Below, piece after piece: positions 26,238-35,619 of a DNA stretch of 64,000 nucleotides. The position numbers were made by a program, and so were the translations under genes. The stretch spans positions 30,955-94,954 of the forward strand of contig CAIQDX010000087.1 in assembly GCA_903870685.1 (NCBI GenBank). The letters are read 5' to 3'. Source of the stretch: an uncultured Chitinophagaceae bacterium (GTDB lineage: Bacteria; Bacteroidota; Bacteroidia; Chitinophagales; Chitinophagaceae). Within the stretch, counting starts at the first letter, position 1. Each line of letters begins with the position of its first letter. Under the pieces are notes generated by a model. It searched no databases and was not told the DNA's origin. It saw only the letters and a list, made by a program, of their open reading frames with translations.

Positions 26238-27167
26238 TTACACTTCATAATATTTTGAAACAGATTCTAATAATTTTTCCTGATTTAAATGTGTAGCAAT
26301 AGCACCATCGACCTGCAAAATTTCGGCAGATAAAGTATGAGCAACTTTTAAACTTTCTTCATCACTCATACCTAAATATTTTGCCATGATAAATCCCGAC
26401 AACGAACCATCGCCAGCACCGGTACAATCTTTTACAGAAGAAATAGTTGGCGCATGTAAAGTGATCGTTTTTCCATTTGTAAATAAAACCGAACCTTCAG
26501 CGCCCTGATGTAACCAAACTTTTTCAACACCACGATCTAATAATTCCTGCGCCTGAATTTGCATGATAGAATTATTTCCATTGCACAATGCAGGCAATTC
26601 ATCTTCGTTTGGTGTAACCATGAACACTCCTTTAAAATTTAATGAAGATAATTTTTGTGCAGGGGGAACAGAAACAGGCTCAATAATAAATGGAATATTA
26701 TTTTCATGCGAAAAATTTGCCAACCATTCAACTGCTTCCGGACTTATATTAGCATCGGCAACAATATGCGATGCAGTAAATAAAAGGTCGGTGTTATTTT
26801 CTAAATGTTCCGGTGTAATCAAATGCAATGCTGCATTGGTTATCAGCGCAGTAAATAAAGAACCATCGGCATTTAAAATGCCTGTATATCTTCCGGTCAA
26901 TGAATGATTGGTGATAGATGCATCTAATTTTATTCCGGTATAACCACAAATTGCTTTTAGCCAATCGCCTTCTCCATCATTTCCAAAAACACTGATCAAT
27001 TGAACAGGCACATTCAACAATGCTAATTGATGTGCAATATTTCTACTTACACCACCGGCACTGCGATGTACGGTTGCATCGTTGGTGGTTGCTAATAACA
27101 TTGATTTTGATGCACTGTATAATTCATCAACCAATGCGGCACCGATACAAATAACTGGTTTTGACAT
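26238..27167 (-). CDS. psuK: PfkB-family carbohydrate kinase, probable pseudouridine kinase
   Basis: Ribokinase fold: CIGAALVDELYS at the start, the glycine-rich RSAGGVSRNIAHQLALL and the C-terminal signature DCTGAGDGSLSGFIMA containing the catalytic Asp in GAGD. Its position next to psuG makes pseudouridine the probable substrate. An upstream in-frame ATG at 27257 is rejected because translation would run through the ftsZ terminator; ATG 27167 begins MSKPVICIG. A minus-strand TACTTTTG -7 box ends 5 nt before that ATG, suggesting its own leaderless promoter. Confidence 0.88.
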   Translation of the reverse strand: MSKPVICIGAALVDELYSASKSMLLATTNDATVHRSAGGVSRNIAHQLALLNVPVQLISVFGNDGEGDWLKAICGYTGIKLDASITNHSLTGRYTGILNADGSLFTALITNAALHLITPEHLENNTDLLFTASHIVADANISPEAVEWLANFSHENNIPFIIEPVSVPPAQKLSSLNFKGVFMVTPNEDELPALCNGNNSIMQIQAQELLDRGVEKVWLHQGAEGSVLFTNGKTITLHAPTISSVKDCTGAGDGSLSGFIMAKYLGMSDEESLKVAHTLSAEILQVDGAIATHLNQEKLLESVSKYYEV

Positions 27168-27172
27168 GGGAA

Positions 27173-27180
27173 CAAAAGTA
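27173..27180 (-). promoter_or_regulatory. TAnnTTTG -7 box, 5 nt before psuK start
   Basis: TACTTTTG on the minus strand, downstream of the ftsZ terminator and 5 nt before ATG 27167. No TTTG at 19-21 nt upstream was found, so only the -7 part matches. Confidence 0.4.
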
Positions 27181-27211
27181 ATTAGCAATTCTATTAAAAT
27201 TTGAAAAACAA

Positions 27212-27243
27212 AAAAAATCCCTTCGATTTTCATCGAAGGGACA
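27212..27243 (-). terminator. Terminator of the dcw operon after ftsZ
   Basis: Minus strand: TCCCTTCGAT, loop GAAA, ATCGAAGGGA, then eight T. Ten-base perfect arms plus a U-run make this a strong intrinsic terminator 25 bases past the ftsZ stop. Confidence 0.9.
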
Positions 27244-27267
27244 ACAACTAAAAACAATTAACCAATT

Positions 27268-29133
27268 TTAATCAGGTTTTTTACCATCTAAAAAAGTATT
27301 GATGGTAGAAATATGTGTATTATTATTTTCGTCTTTATTCACTGTGTATTTACTGTAAAAATTTTCTACAGAAGTAAGAGTGTTACCAAATAATTCCATG
27401 TTTCTGCGAATATATGCAGGTACGCTATCGAATTCATTATTTGGATCAGACGTGTTCATATTAAAAGAAAGGTTGCGTAATTTTTGAATACGTTCGGCAG
27501 CTCTTTTTCTTTGTTCTTCTGCTTCATCCAATTCAACATCCTGCATAGAAATTACGGGCTGAGGAACTTCTTCTTTTTCAGTAATCTCGAATTTTATTTC
27601 TTCAACAACTTCCTCTTTTACTTCAAAATGTATTTCTAATTGCGGCTCTTCAATAACAGGTTGTTCATGTTGAACATGCTTCTCTTGTTGTATTTCAGTC
27701 TCTTCATAAATTCTTGAAGGTTTGGATAAAAAGCTATGTGAAGTAATGGTTGTAACTAATTTTTCAGTGAGTTTGAAATCATTCAAATTTTCTTCGGCAA
27801 CAACTTTAGGAATATTAACTTCTGTTTCTTGCACAGGAACTGGAACAATTGTTTCCTCAGTTATTTCGGTGCTTAATTCGAAATGTAAAATTTCATTTCC
27901 CTTTTCATCCAATATTTCTTCTTCCTGAAAATCAAAATCCATTGAAGATGAACTGAAGATTTTAATTGGCTCATCGTCTGCAACTATTTCTCTTAAAAGT
28001 GGTGCAAAAGAATAATCGTCTTCAACAACTTTCTCTTTTTCCTGAATAGCAACAGGTACAGGTGTTTCAGTTAATTTTTCTTCTTCACCTGCAACGCCTA
28101 AAGTCATTACGATTTTTTCAAGCTTAGGTTCTGGTTTTTTAATTTCAACTGGTTTTGAAAATGGATCTTTCGAATCGAATCCTGTTGCAATTAAAGTAAT
28201 ACCTATTTTTTTATCGAGTGTATTATCATAACCCATACCAACAATCACATCCGTATTTTCGCCGGCTTGCATGCGCAAATAATTATTAATTACTTCCACT
28301 TCATCCATTGTACATTCATCATCACCTTCGGCACTATTGATATTTATTAAGATCCATTTTGCACCTTTAATATCATTATCATTTAATAATGGAGAAGTCA
28401 ATGCTTCTTCAATTGCACGAATGGCGCGGTTCTCACCATCAACTTCTGCTTTACCTAAAATTGCAACGCCACCATTTTTCATCACGGTGCATACATCTGC
28501 AAAGTCAACAATAATATGACCACGACTATTAATAATATCGGTGATACATTTTGCAGCAGTTGCCAAAACATTATCAGCTTTACTGAATGCTTCTTTCATT
28601 TTTAAGTTACCATATTGCATACGCAATTTATCGTTGCTGATAACAAGTAATGTATCAACATAAGGTTTTAATTGTCTGATTCCTTCTTCGGCCTGTTGCA
28701 TTCTGCGTGGCCCTTCAAATCCAAAAGGAGTTGTAACAATACCAACAGTTAAGATGCCTAATTCTTTGCAAACCTGCGCCACTATTGGTGCTCCGCCAGT
28801 TCCGGTACCACCGCCCATTCCGGCAGTGATGAATGCCATCTTGGTATTTACTTCAAGAATACTTTTTATTTCTTGTAAAGATTCTTCAGTTGCAGCTTTC
28901 CCAACTTCGGGATTAGCACCTGCACCAAGTCCTTGTGTTAAATGCGGACCTAACTGAATTTTGTTGAGGACTTTACTTTGCTCAATTGCTTTTGAATCGG
29001 TGTTACAAATGATGAAATCAACACCTTCAATGTTCTGAGCGTGCATAAAGTTTACAGCATTGCTGCCACCACCACCAACACCAAGAACTTTGATGATTGA
29101 TGATTTCTGCTTCGGTAAATCGAAGTGAATCAT
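27268..29133 (-). CDS. ftsZ: Cell division GTPase FtsZ
   Basis: Tubulin-like Z-ring protein. GTP-binding parts: VLGVGGGGSNAVNFM (about 16-30), the tubulin signature GMGGGTGTGGAPIVA (about 105-119) and the T7-loop region NADV-type stretch in IIVDFADVCTVMKNGG. After about residue 330 a long acidic Glu/Val/Pro-rich linker extends to the C terminus, giving 621 residues; long FtsZ tails are usual in Bacteroidota. Last gene of the dcw operon, followed by a strong terminator. A 9-mer inverted repeat separates it from ftsA. Confidence 0.97.
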   Translation of the reverse strand: MIHFDLPKQKSSIIKVLGVGGGGSNAVNFMHAQNIEGVDFIICNTDSKAIEQSKVLNKIQLGPHLTQGLGAGANPEVGKAATEESLQEIKSILEVNTKMAFITAGMGGGTGTGGAPIVAQVCKELGILTVGIVTTPFGFEGPRRMQQAEEGIRQLKPYVDTLLVISNDKLRMQYGNLKMKEAFSKADNVLATAAKCITDIINSRGHIIVDFADVCTVMKNGGVAILGKAEVDGENRAIRAIEEALTSPLLNDNDIKGAKWILININSAEGDDECTMDEVEVINNYLRMQAGENTDVIVGMGYDNTLDKKIGITLIATGFDSKDPFSKPVEIKKPEPKLEKIVMTLGVAGEEEKLTETPVPVAIQEKEKVVEDDYSFAPLLREIVADDEPIKIFSSSSMDFDFQEEEILDEKGNEILHFELSTEITEETIVPVPVQETEVNIPKVVAEENLNDFKLTEKLVTTITSHSFLSKPSRIYEETEIQQEKHVQHEQPVIEEPQLEIHFEVKEEVVEEIKFEITEKEEVPQPVISMQDVELDEAEEQRKRAAERIQKLRNLSFNMNTSDPNNEFDSVPAYIRRNMELFGNTLTSVENFYSKYTVNKDENNNTHISTINTFLDGKKPD

Positions 29134-29201
29134 AGTTAACGGTTTAACGGTTAGTAAGTAAATGAACCGGTTTTCTAAAGGATCGGATTATTATGTTCCA
29201 A

Positions 29202-29273
29202 AAGTTTAAGAAGTTCAAGAGGTTTAAAAAGTTCAACATTAAACTTCTTAAACTTTAAACCTTTTAAACCTAT
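29202..29273. repeat. Iterated 9-mer inverted repeat between ftsA and ftsZ
   Basis: Four head-to-tail nonamers (AAGTTTAAG, AAGTTCAAG, AGGTTTAAA, AAGTTCAAC; 29202-29237) are followed after ATT by nonamers in the opposite sense (AAACTTCTT, AAACTTTAA, ACCTTTTAA; 29241-29267). The arms can fold into a long imperfect AT-rich hairpin abutting the ftsA stop codon. Confidence 0.75.
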
Positions 29274-30634
29274 TTTATTACCTGGTCTTCTTCTTCTTTA
29301 AACAAGTCGATCAAATTGTTTTTGAACTTGTCCCAGAATTTTCCTTTTCTCTCTTTCACATCAACAACTTTTTCTTCTGCCTCAACTTTAGTTTCTGTTT
29401 TTTCTACAGTTAATTTTTTTGGCACTTCCACTTTCTTATATCTGTCAGCAAAATCTTTATACTTATGTTCGTAATCGCTGTATCCTTTTAATATCAATCC
29501 CAAACAAGTTGAATACATTGGTTTCTTTAATTCTTCGATATGATTTGGTGCCAGATGTTCGTTAGGCAAACCTATTCTTGCATTCAAATGAGTAATATAT
29601 TCTGTTAACTGAATTAAATGTTTCAGCTGAGAACCGCCACCGGTAAGGATTATACCACCATTCAATGCTTTATTATCCAAACCGATTTGTTTCAAATGAT
29701 AATCAACAAAATCTAAAATTTCTGTCATGCGTGCTTGAATAATTTGCGCTAAATTTTTAACGCTTATCTCTTTTGCAGGCATTCCTTTCAATCCCGGAAT
29801 GGTGATGTATGCATTTGCTTTTGCTTCATCGGCTAAAGCACTTCCAAACTGTACTTTCATTGCTTCGGCCTGACTCTTTAATACGCCCAAACCCATCCTG
29901 ATATCGTTAGTAATATTTTCGCCACCGAAAGGAATTACAGCAGTGTGTTTTAAAATGCCTTCATAAAAAACAGCCAAATCACTTGTGCCGCCACCAATAT
30001 CTAAAATAGCAACACCGGCTTCCATATCAATATCACTCATCACTGCACTTGCACTTGCCAATGGTTGCAACACTAAATCTTTTGTTTTTAATCCACTCTT
30101 TTCAACTGCACGATTTATATTTCTGATTGCATTTCTATCACCGGTGATGATATGAAAATTTGCTCCCACTTTCACACCATTAAAACCAATTGGCTCTTTG
30201 ATATTTTGAATATTATCTACATGAAAATCTTGCGGAATAACATCAATGATTTGATCGCCTGCAGGAATAAATGTTTTTCTCTGATTCTCTACCAATTGAT
30301 CAATTTCCCATGCCTGAATTTCATTATCAGGTTCTTGTCTAACCATATCACCGCGAGTTTGCAAACTCTTGATATGATGACCTGCAATTCCAACGTATAC
30401 TTCATTTATTTCCAGATCAGGATTACTTTCATAACAATTCTGCAAAGCAGCCTGAATAGCTTTTATTGTTTGATCGATATTTAAAACTTGTCCATGTTGT
30501 ACACCATTGCTGTTAGCACGGCCAAAACCTAAGATCTCTAATTTGCCATGTTCATTTTTTCTTCCGGCAATAGCAGCAATCTTGGTTGTACCAATATCTA
30601 ATCCAACAATTATAGGTGCTTCATTTAAACTCAT
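29270..30634 (-). CDS. ftsA: Cell division protein FtsA
   Basis: Actin-like membrane tether of the Z-ring. Sequence shows IIVGLDIGTTKIAAIAG (phosphate 1), the SHS2/1C subdomain inserted after about residue 85, AILDIGGGTSDLAVFYEG (phosphate 2) and GGIILTGGGSQLKH (adenosine motif). The C terminus ends with a lysine/hydrophobic amphipathic stretch (KGKFWDKFKNNLIDLFKEE) that should be the membrane-targeting helix. It lies between ftsQ and ftsZ in the usual order. Confidence 0.96.
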   Translation of the reverse strand: MSLNEAPIIVGLDIGTTKIAAIAGRKNEHGKLEILGFGRANSNGVQHGQVLNIDQTIKAIQAALQNCYESNPDLEINEVYVGIAGHHIKSLQTRGDMVRQEPDNEIQAWEIDQLVENQRKTFIPAGDQIIDVIPQDFHVDNIQNIKEPIGFNGVKVGANFHIITGDRNAIRNINRAVEKSGLKTKDLVLQPLASASAVMSDIDMEAGVAILDIGGGTSDLAVFYEGILKHTAVIPFGGENITNDIRMGLGVLKSQAEAMKVQFGSALADEAKANAYITIPGLKGMPAKEISVKNLAQIIQARMTEILDFVDYHLKQIGLDNKALNGGIILTGGGSQLKHLIQLTEYITHLNARIGLPNEHLAPNHIEELKKPMYSTCLGLILKGYSDYEHKYKDFADRYKKVEVPKKLTVEKTETKVEAEEKVVDVKERKGKFWDKFKNNLIDLFKEEEDQVIK

Positions 30635-30671
30635 AAAAAACTTTTAGTTGTTATTCTAGGATACGTTTTAT

Positions 30672-30730
30672 TATTTTTTTTCAATCTTTAAATCTTTATT
30701 CATCACCTGTTGCGTCGCACACTTGTACTT
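30672..30730 (+). repeat. Dispersed intergenic repeat, copy 7
   Basis: T-tract, degenerate middle, then CTGTTGCGTCGCACACTTGTAC. It lies within the dcw operon between ftsQ and ftsA, oriented against transcription, with its T-tract end towards the ftsA start. Confidence 0.82.
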
Positions 30731-30738
30731 TCTTTTCC

Positions 30739-31764
30739 CTACTGATCTTTTGCCATCACTGCCTTGGGCTTTGTATTATTTGCTGCAACCTTTTTCGGTT
30801 GAACAGTGCCTTGACTAACAGATAACGATTTATTGTTCACTTTATTTTGTTTACCATCAACAACATTTTTATTTATTGGCTTTTCAATTTTGTTGGCTTT
30901 TAACAGTACAACTTTTTGTTCTTTATTCAAACTGTCCATTCCTATCATTGTTAATGCCTGTCTTGCTTTTGCCGAATCTATCAAAGCCTTTCCTACACCA
31001 CGTTTTACCGCAACTACCTGACCATCAAACTTTACATCAATCTTCTCATATTTATTCATACCATTCTGCAACCATGACTGTTTATAAAAACTATTTAAGC
31101 GAGCAAACTTATTTTCCAGATCATCTGCATTTCCCAATTCAATTATTTGATCGCCGATGGTTGGAATTATTTCAAATTCAGCATTGGATAAAATTGCGAT
31201 TTGCGAAACCTGCGCCATCCAAAAACTATCGGCAACAATAAATTTTCCAAGCTTCACCACATTGAACAACATTTCGCTATCTGGTTGTGATAAATTTTCT
31301 TTATCACTAGGAAAGTTTGTAAACACCGGAACTCTTGCACTCAACTTATCACTCAACGGCAAACGAATTGCTGAACTGTCAACATAAAAAGAACTTCCTT
31401 CCGCACTAAAAACTCTTGCCACCGGTTGGCGTTCTTCAATATTTATATGCAACAACTGATTATTATCAAAGAACATTTCTGCATTATTAACCCACATATT
31501 TTTCTCCAACGCATTTTCCAAAGCTTTCAAATCTATTTTCGATAAATCTTTCCCAATAACATTTCCATTACTATTAATTAAATCCAGCACATCTTTCTCA
31601 TCAATAAAAACATCTTTCTCTGCACCGGTTATTTCAATTTTCACATCAGTACATTTTCTGTGATTCTTTTTTTGAATCGCAGCACCAAAAAGAACGATAG
31701 TGCCTGTTCCAATCAACAGCCATAAAGCTTGAACCATTCTTTTTTTCCAATTAATATTTTTCAT
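30739..31764 (-). CDS. ftsQ: Cell division protein FtsQ/DivIB
   Basis: Bitopic division protein: short basic cytoplasmic N terminus (MKNINWKKRM), one membrane helix (about 12-30), a POTRA-like region (KIEITGAEKDVFIDEKDVLDLIN) and the beta domain (NAEMFFDNNQLLHINIEERQPVARVF). The C-terminal ~70 residues are Lys/Asn-rich and low in complexity. It is the scaffold linking FtsL and FtsI. The murC stop is one base away, and a dispersed repeat separates it from ftsA. Confidence 0.9.
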   Translation of the reverse strand: MKNINWKKRMVQALWLLIGTGTIVLFGAAIQKKNHRKCTDVKIEITGAEKDVFIDEKDVLDLINSNGNVIGKDLSKIDLKALENALEKNMWVNNAEMFFDNNQLLHINIEERQPVARVFSAEGSSFYVDSSAIRLPLSDKLSARVPVFTNFPSDKENLSQPDSEMLFNVVKLGKFIVADSFWMAQVSQIAILSNAEFEIIPTIGDQIIELGNADDLENKFARLNSFYKQSWLQNGMNKYEKIDVKFDGQVVAVKRGVGKALIDSAKARQALTMIGMDSLNKEQKVVLLKANKIEKPINKNVVDGKQNKVNNKSLSVSQGTVQPKKVAANNTKPKAVMAKDQ

Positions 31765-31765
31765 T

Positions 31766-33124
31766 TTAATTACTCAATGTTTCTTTTATGGGCAAAACCA
31801 AAGCATCAATATCTCCTGCGCCAGCCATCACTAATAATTTTGGTTTGTTTTCTTTAACCCAAATTTTTAATTCTTCTTTATCCAACAGTTTTTTATTTTC
31901 CAATTTCATTTTGTTTACAATCAATTCACTTGTCACACCTTCCATTGGTAATTCTCTTGCGGGATAAATTGGCAAAAGAATTACTTCATCAGCCATATCT
32001 AAACATTTTGCAAACTCATCGGCGAAATCTTTTGTTCTGCTGAACAGATGCGGCTGAAAAACAACAACCATCTTTTCATTTGCAAATAAACTTTTTACTC
32101 CGGTTATCAATGCTTTTAATTCTTCAGGATGATGAGCGTAATCATCAATTAAAATATGTTCGTCATTCTTCAACACATATTCAAACCTTCTTTTTACGCC
32201 TTTAAAATTTTCGATAGCAGCTTTTATTTTTTCATCATCGATCTTTAAATACTTTGCAACAGTTATGGCGGCAATTGCATTTTCGATATTGTGCAAACCG
32301 CCCATGTGCAATAAAATATTTTTCAAAGACCAATCTTTCGCAACAACATCAAACACATAAGATCCTTGCTGTACCTGCATATTAGCTGCATGAACATCGG
32401 CACGAACATCATCATAACTATAATTAAAATGATGATCAGCTTTTAATTCGTCATTTCTTTTCAATCCGTATTTACTAATCAAACAACCCTCGAATTTTAT
32501 TTTTTGCGAGAACTGAATAAAAGCATTTTCAACTTCAACAGCAGTTCCATAAATATCTAAATGATCAGCATCCATTGCAGTTATCACAGCAACATCAGGA
32601 ACTAATTTCAAAAAACTTCTATCGTATTCATCTGCTTCAACAACAACAACATTTTTTTTGCTGCTCCAAAAATTGGTGTTGTAATTGGCAGCAATACCGC
32701 CGAGAAAAGCATTGCAACCAAAACCGGTATCACGCAAAATATGTGCAATCATTGTTGTGACGGTTGTTTTACCATGCGTGCCTGCAACACAAACATTAAA
32801 AGAACTTTCGGTTATCCAATGCAGCACATCGCTGCGTTTTACCACTTTGTAATTATGCTGTTGATAATACACCAACTCTGCATGATCTTTTGGTATCGCC
32901 GGCGTATAAACAACAGCATCAACATCTTTCGGAATCAGATCAACACGTTCTTCGTAATGAATATTGATTCCAATATTTTCCAAATCTTTAGTTAATGGTG
33001 TTTGTGTTTTATCGTAACCACTCACATCAATTTCTTTCGAAACAAAATATCTTGCCAATGCACTCATGCCAATACCACCGATACCGATGAAATAAATTTT
33101 TTGTATGTTGTTTAATTCGCTCAC
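31766..33124 (-). CDS. murC: UDP-N-acetylmuramate--L-alanine ligase
   Basis: Adds the first amino acid to UDP-MurNAc. N-terminal Rossmann motif YFIGIGGIGMSALARYF, P-loop GTHGKTTVTTMIAHIL (about 112), VVVEADEYDRSFL and the C-terminal DDYAHHPEELKA and VVFQPHLFSRT are all MurC-type. At 452 residues it is full length. Its start overlaps the murG stop by one base, and the ftsQ gene follows after a single base. Confidence 0.96.
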   Translation of the reverse strand: MSELNNIQKIYFIGIGGIGMSALARYFVSKEIDVSGYDKTQTPLTKDLENIGINIHYEERVDLIPKDVDAVVYTPAIPKDHAELVYYQQHNYKVVKRSDVLHWITESSFNVCVAGTHGKTTVTTMIAHILRDTGFGCNAFLGGIAANYNTNFWSSKKNVVVVEADEYDRSFLKLVPDVAVITAMDADHLDIYGTAVEVENAFIQFSQKIKFEGCLISKYGLKRNDELKADHHFNYSYDDVRADVHAANMQVQQGSYVFDVVAKDWSLKNILLHMGGLHNIENAIAAITVAKYLKIDDEKIKAAIENFKGVKRRFEYVLKNDEHILIDDYAHHPEELKALITGVKSLFANEKMVVVFQPHLFSRTKDFADEFAKCLDMADEVILLPIYPARELPMEGVTSELIVNKMKLENKKLLDKEELKIWVKENKPKLLVMAGAGDIDALVLPIKETLSN

Positions 33125-34212
33125 TAAATATTTTTCAAAATTTCTAATGCAATAATTTCATCGGCATTACTTACTGCTAATAATCTTATGTTCTGTTTTA
33201 ATTGATATTGTTTTTCTTCATCAAACATTACTTCAGTTGCTACAGAAAATAATTTTGTTTTTGCTTCTTCATCTTTTACCATCAACGCTGCATTTTTATC
33301 AACCAAATTTTTTGCATTGCTTGTTTGATGATCTTCGGCTGCATAAGGAAAAGGAACAAACACTACTGCTTTATCCGACACACATAATTCTGTTACCGAC
33401 ATGGCGCCAGACCTTGATACCACTATATCTGCGGCTGCATAAGCCATTTCCATTTCTTTTATAAATTCGTTTACCCAAACATTTTTATACGCTTTGCCTT
33501 TTGCGATATAAGTTGCTGAATTATTTTTTCCTGTTTGCCAGATGAGTTGAATGTTTAAATTTTCAACATCAGATAAATGAGCAACAATAACATCATTAAT
33601 GCTTTTTGCACCCAAACTTCCGCCAACAACAAACAATGTTTTTTTATTTTCATCCAACCCAAAAAATTGAATTGCTTCGCTTCTTGTAATGTTTGATTCT
33701 GCAATTGATTTTCGAACCGGATTTCCTGTGACAACAATTTTTTCTTGTGGAAAAAATTTCTCCATTCCATCACTCGCAACAAAAATCATGGTTGCATTTT
33801 TTGCCAACATAATATTTGATTTGCCTGCGAATGAATTGCTTTCGTGAATAAAAGTTTTTATATTTTTTGATTGCGCATATTTTAAAACAGGAAAACTCGA
33901 ATAACCGCCAACACCAATCACAACAACAGGTTTGAAAGAATTAATTATTCTTCGAACCTGAAAAAAACTTTTGATCAATTTAAATGGCAATCCAATATTT
34001 TTTATCAAAGAACTTCTGTTGAAACCTGCAATATCTATTCCCTCAATTTTATAACCTGCTTGCGGAACTTTCTCCATTTCCATTTTTCCTTTTGCACCAA
34101 CAAATAATATTTCAACATTTGGTTGCAAATTTTTTATTGCATTTGCAATAGCAATGGCAGGAAAAATATGTCCGCCAGTTCCACCTCCTGCAATAATTAT
34201 TTTTTTCCTCAT
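33124..34212 (-). CDS. murG: UDP-GlcNAc:lipid I N-acetylglucosaminyltransferase MurG
   Basis: Makes lipid II at the inner membrane face. GT28 features: IIIAGGGTGGHIFPAIAIANAI (5-26), IGVGGYSSFPVLKYA, TGNPVRKSI, VVGGSLGAKSINDVI and the UDP-GlcNAc loop ADIVVSRSGAMSVTELCVSDKAVVFVPFPYAAEDHQ. At 362 residues it is standard. It lies between ftsW and murC, with a short dispersed repeat before it. Confidence 0.97.
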   Translation of the reverse strand: MRKKIIIAGGGTGGHIFPAIAIANAIKNLQPNVEILFVGAKGKMEMEKVPQAGYKIEGIDIAGFNRSSLIKNIGLPFKLIKSFFQVRRIINSFKPVVVIGVGGYSSFPVLKYAQSKNIKTFIHESNSFAGKSNIMLAKNATMIFVASDGMEKFFPQEKIVVTGNPVRKSIAESNITRSEAIQFFGLDENKKTLFVVGGSLGAKSINDVIVAHLSDVENLNIQLIWQTGKNNSATYIAKGKAYKNVWVNEFIKEMEMAYAAADIVVSRSGAMSVTELCVSDKAVVFVPFPYAAEDHQTSNAKNLVDKNAALMVKDEEAKTKLFSVATEVMFDEEKQYQLKQNIRLLAVSNADEIIALEILKNI

Positions 34213-34230
34213 TGCTCAATATTGTTATAA

Positions 34231-34262
34231 ACGTTGAAGAGTGCGACGCAACAAAAGTTACA
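34231..34262 (-). repeat. Dispersed intergenic repeat, copy 8 (short form)
   Basis: Minus strand: AACTTTTGTTGCGTCGCACTCTTCAACG, filling most of the 45-nt gap between ftsW and murG. Like copy 2, it lacks the T-tract/GTTACC arm. Confidence 0.8.
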
Positions 34263-35577
34263 TAGCAGCACTAACGTTTGGTACATTATTATTTTCTACA
34301 CCTGCATTATTTACACTTGTAGGATGAATATCTTTTCCTTCCATCTGTTCTACGTTTCTTGCAACACTTAAGATAATTCCAATAGCACCACAAGTAAATA
34401 AAAACGAACTTCCACCCATACTAACCAACGGCAATGTTACTCCCGTTACCGGCACAATATTTACGTTCACAGCCATATTTGCAATGGCTTGTATGACCAA
34501 CGTGAAACTCAATCCCAGCGCAAGAAAAGCGCCAAACGCATAAGGACACCTTTTAAAAATTCGTATGCATCGAAATAAAAAAATTAAATAAATCAAGATG
34601 ATGATGGCACCACCTAATAAACCATATTCTTCGATAATGATGGAATAAATAAAATCGTTATAGGCTTGCGGTAAATAATTTCTTTGACGACTATTACCCG
34701 GGCCTAAACCCACAAATATTCCTCCATTTGCAATTGCAATTTTTGCTTGTTGAACCTGATAAGGAACTTCATTATCTTTTGCATACCAAAAATCCTGAAC
34801 ACGTTTAACCCATGTTCCAACACGTCCGAATGAAATAGTTTTTTCTGCGGCTTCTGTAGTTTTTGTTGATTCCTTTTTCTTTCCATCATAAGTAATAACT
34901 GCAATTGAAACGATCATAGCAATTGGGATCATTGCAATTAATATCAACAATAAAATATGCTTGATACTTATTCTTCCAATAAACATCAACAACAAAGAAG
35001 TTGCACCAGTTAATAAAGCGTTCGATAAATTAGCCGGCATTATTAAAGCACATATCAACACCACCGGAATCAATGCAGGCACAAACCCTTTTTTAAAATC
35101 TTTAATTACTTCCTGTTTCTTACTCAATATTCTTGAGAGATACATGAATAAAGCAAGCTTAGCAAAATCGCTGGTTTGAAAGGTCATATTAATAATAGGA
35201 AGCTTTATCCATCTGCTTCCTTCATTGATTTTCGCACCAAAAAATAAAGTATAAATTAATAAAGGAATAGAAATTAAAAATAAAATTGTTGCAACACGAG
35301 AGAAGATGGTATAATTAATTCGATGCAAAAAATAAATGATCATCATACCCACCATCATAAATGCTAATTGTTTGAACAGATACACTTCATTATTTCCTCT
35401 GTTCATTTTATATGCCAAAGAACCTGTTGCACTGTACACCACCAATACAGAAATGATTGCAAGCAAGATCACTATACCCCAGATATATTTATCGCCCTTG
35501 GTGCGTTGCATCAATTGAGTTCTCATACCTTCTACCGAAGGCATTTGAGAAAATAATTTATCTGTGGTTTCTAACAT
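34258..35577 (-). CDS. ftsW: Peptidoglycan glycosyltransferase FtsW
   Basis: SEDS-family polymerase with about ten membrane helices. Conserved pieces: YSATGSLAYK after the first helix, EGSRWIKLP, FQTSDFAKLALFMYLSR, and the large-loop segment GGIFVGLGPGNSRQRNYLPQAYNDFIYSIIIEEYGLLGG. The C terminus holds PVTGVTLPLVSMGGSSFL. Length 439. It polymerises septal glycan with FtsI. It lies in normal dcw order between murD and murG. Confidence 0.96.
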   Translation of the reverse strand: MLETTDKLFSQMPSVEGMRTQLMQRTKGDKYIWGIVILLAIISVLVVYSATGSLAYKMNRGNNEVYLFKQLAFMMVGMMIIYFLHRINYTIFSRVATILFLISIPLLIYTLFFGAKINEGSRWIKLPIINMTFQTSDFAKLALFMYLSRILSKKQEVIKDFKKGFVPALIPVVLICALIMPANLSNALLTGATSLLLMFIGRISIKHILLLILIAMIPIAMIVSIAVITYDGKKKESTKTTEAAEKTISFGRVGTWVKRVQDFWYAKDNEVPYQVQQAKIAIANGGIFVGLGPGNSRQRNYLPQAYNDFIYSIIIEEYGLLGGAIIILIYLIFLFRCIRIFKRCPYAFGAFLALGLSFTLVIQAIANMAVNVNIVPVTGVTLPLVSMGGSSFLFTCGAIGIILSVARNVEQMEGKDIHPTSVNNAGVENNNVPNVSAAM

Positions 35578-35619
35578 TTGTTTTTAATTATTTACGAAAA
35601 AGATGAACCAATTTTTTAA

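Noticed and set aside
26238..27257. psuK starting at ATG 27257
   Set aside because: The extra 30 codons would be the ftsZ terminator hairpin and its T-run; homology starts at ATG 27167.
27268..28140. Long acidic FtsZ tail as a fusion or frameshift
   Set aside because: A long low-complexity C-terminal linker is normal for FtsZ and the frame is continuous.
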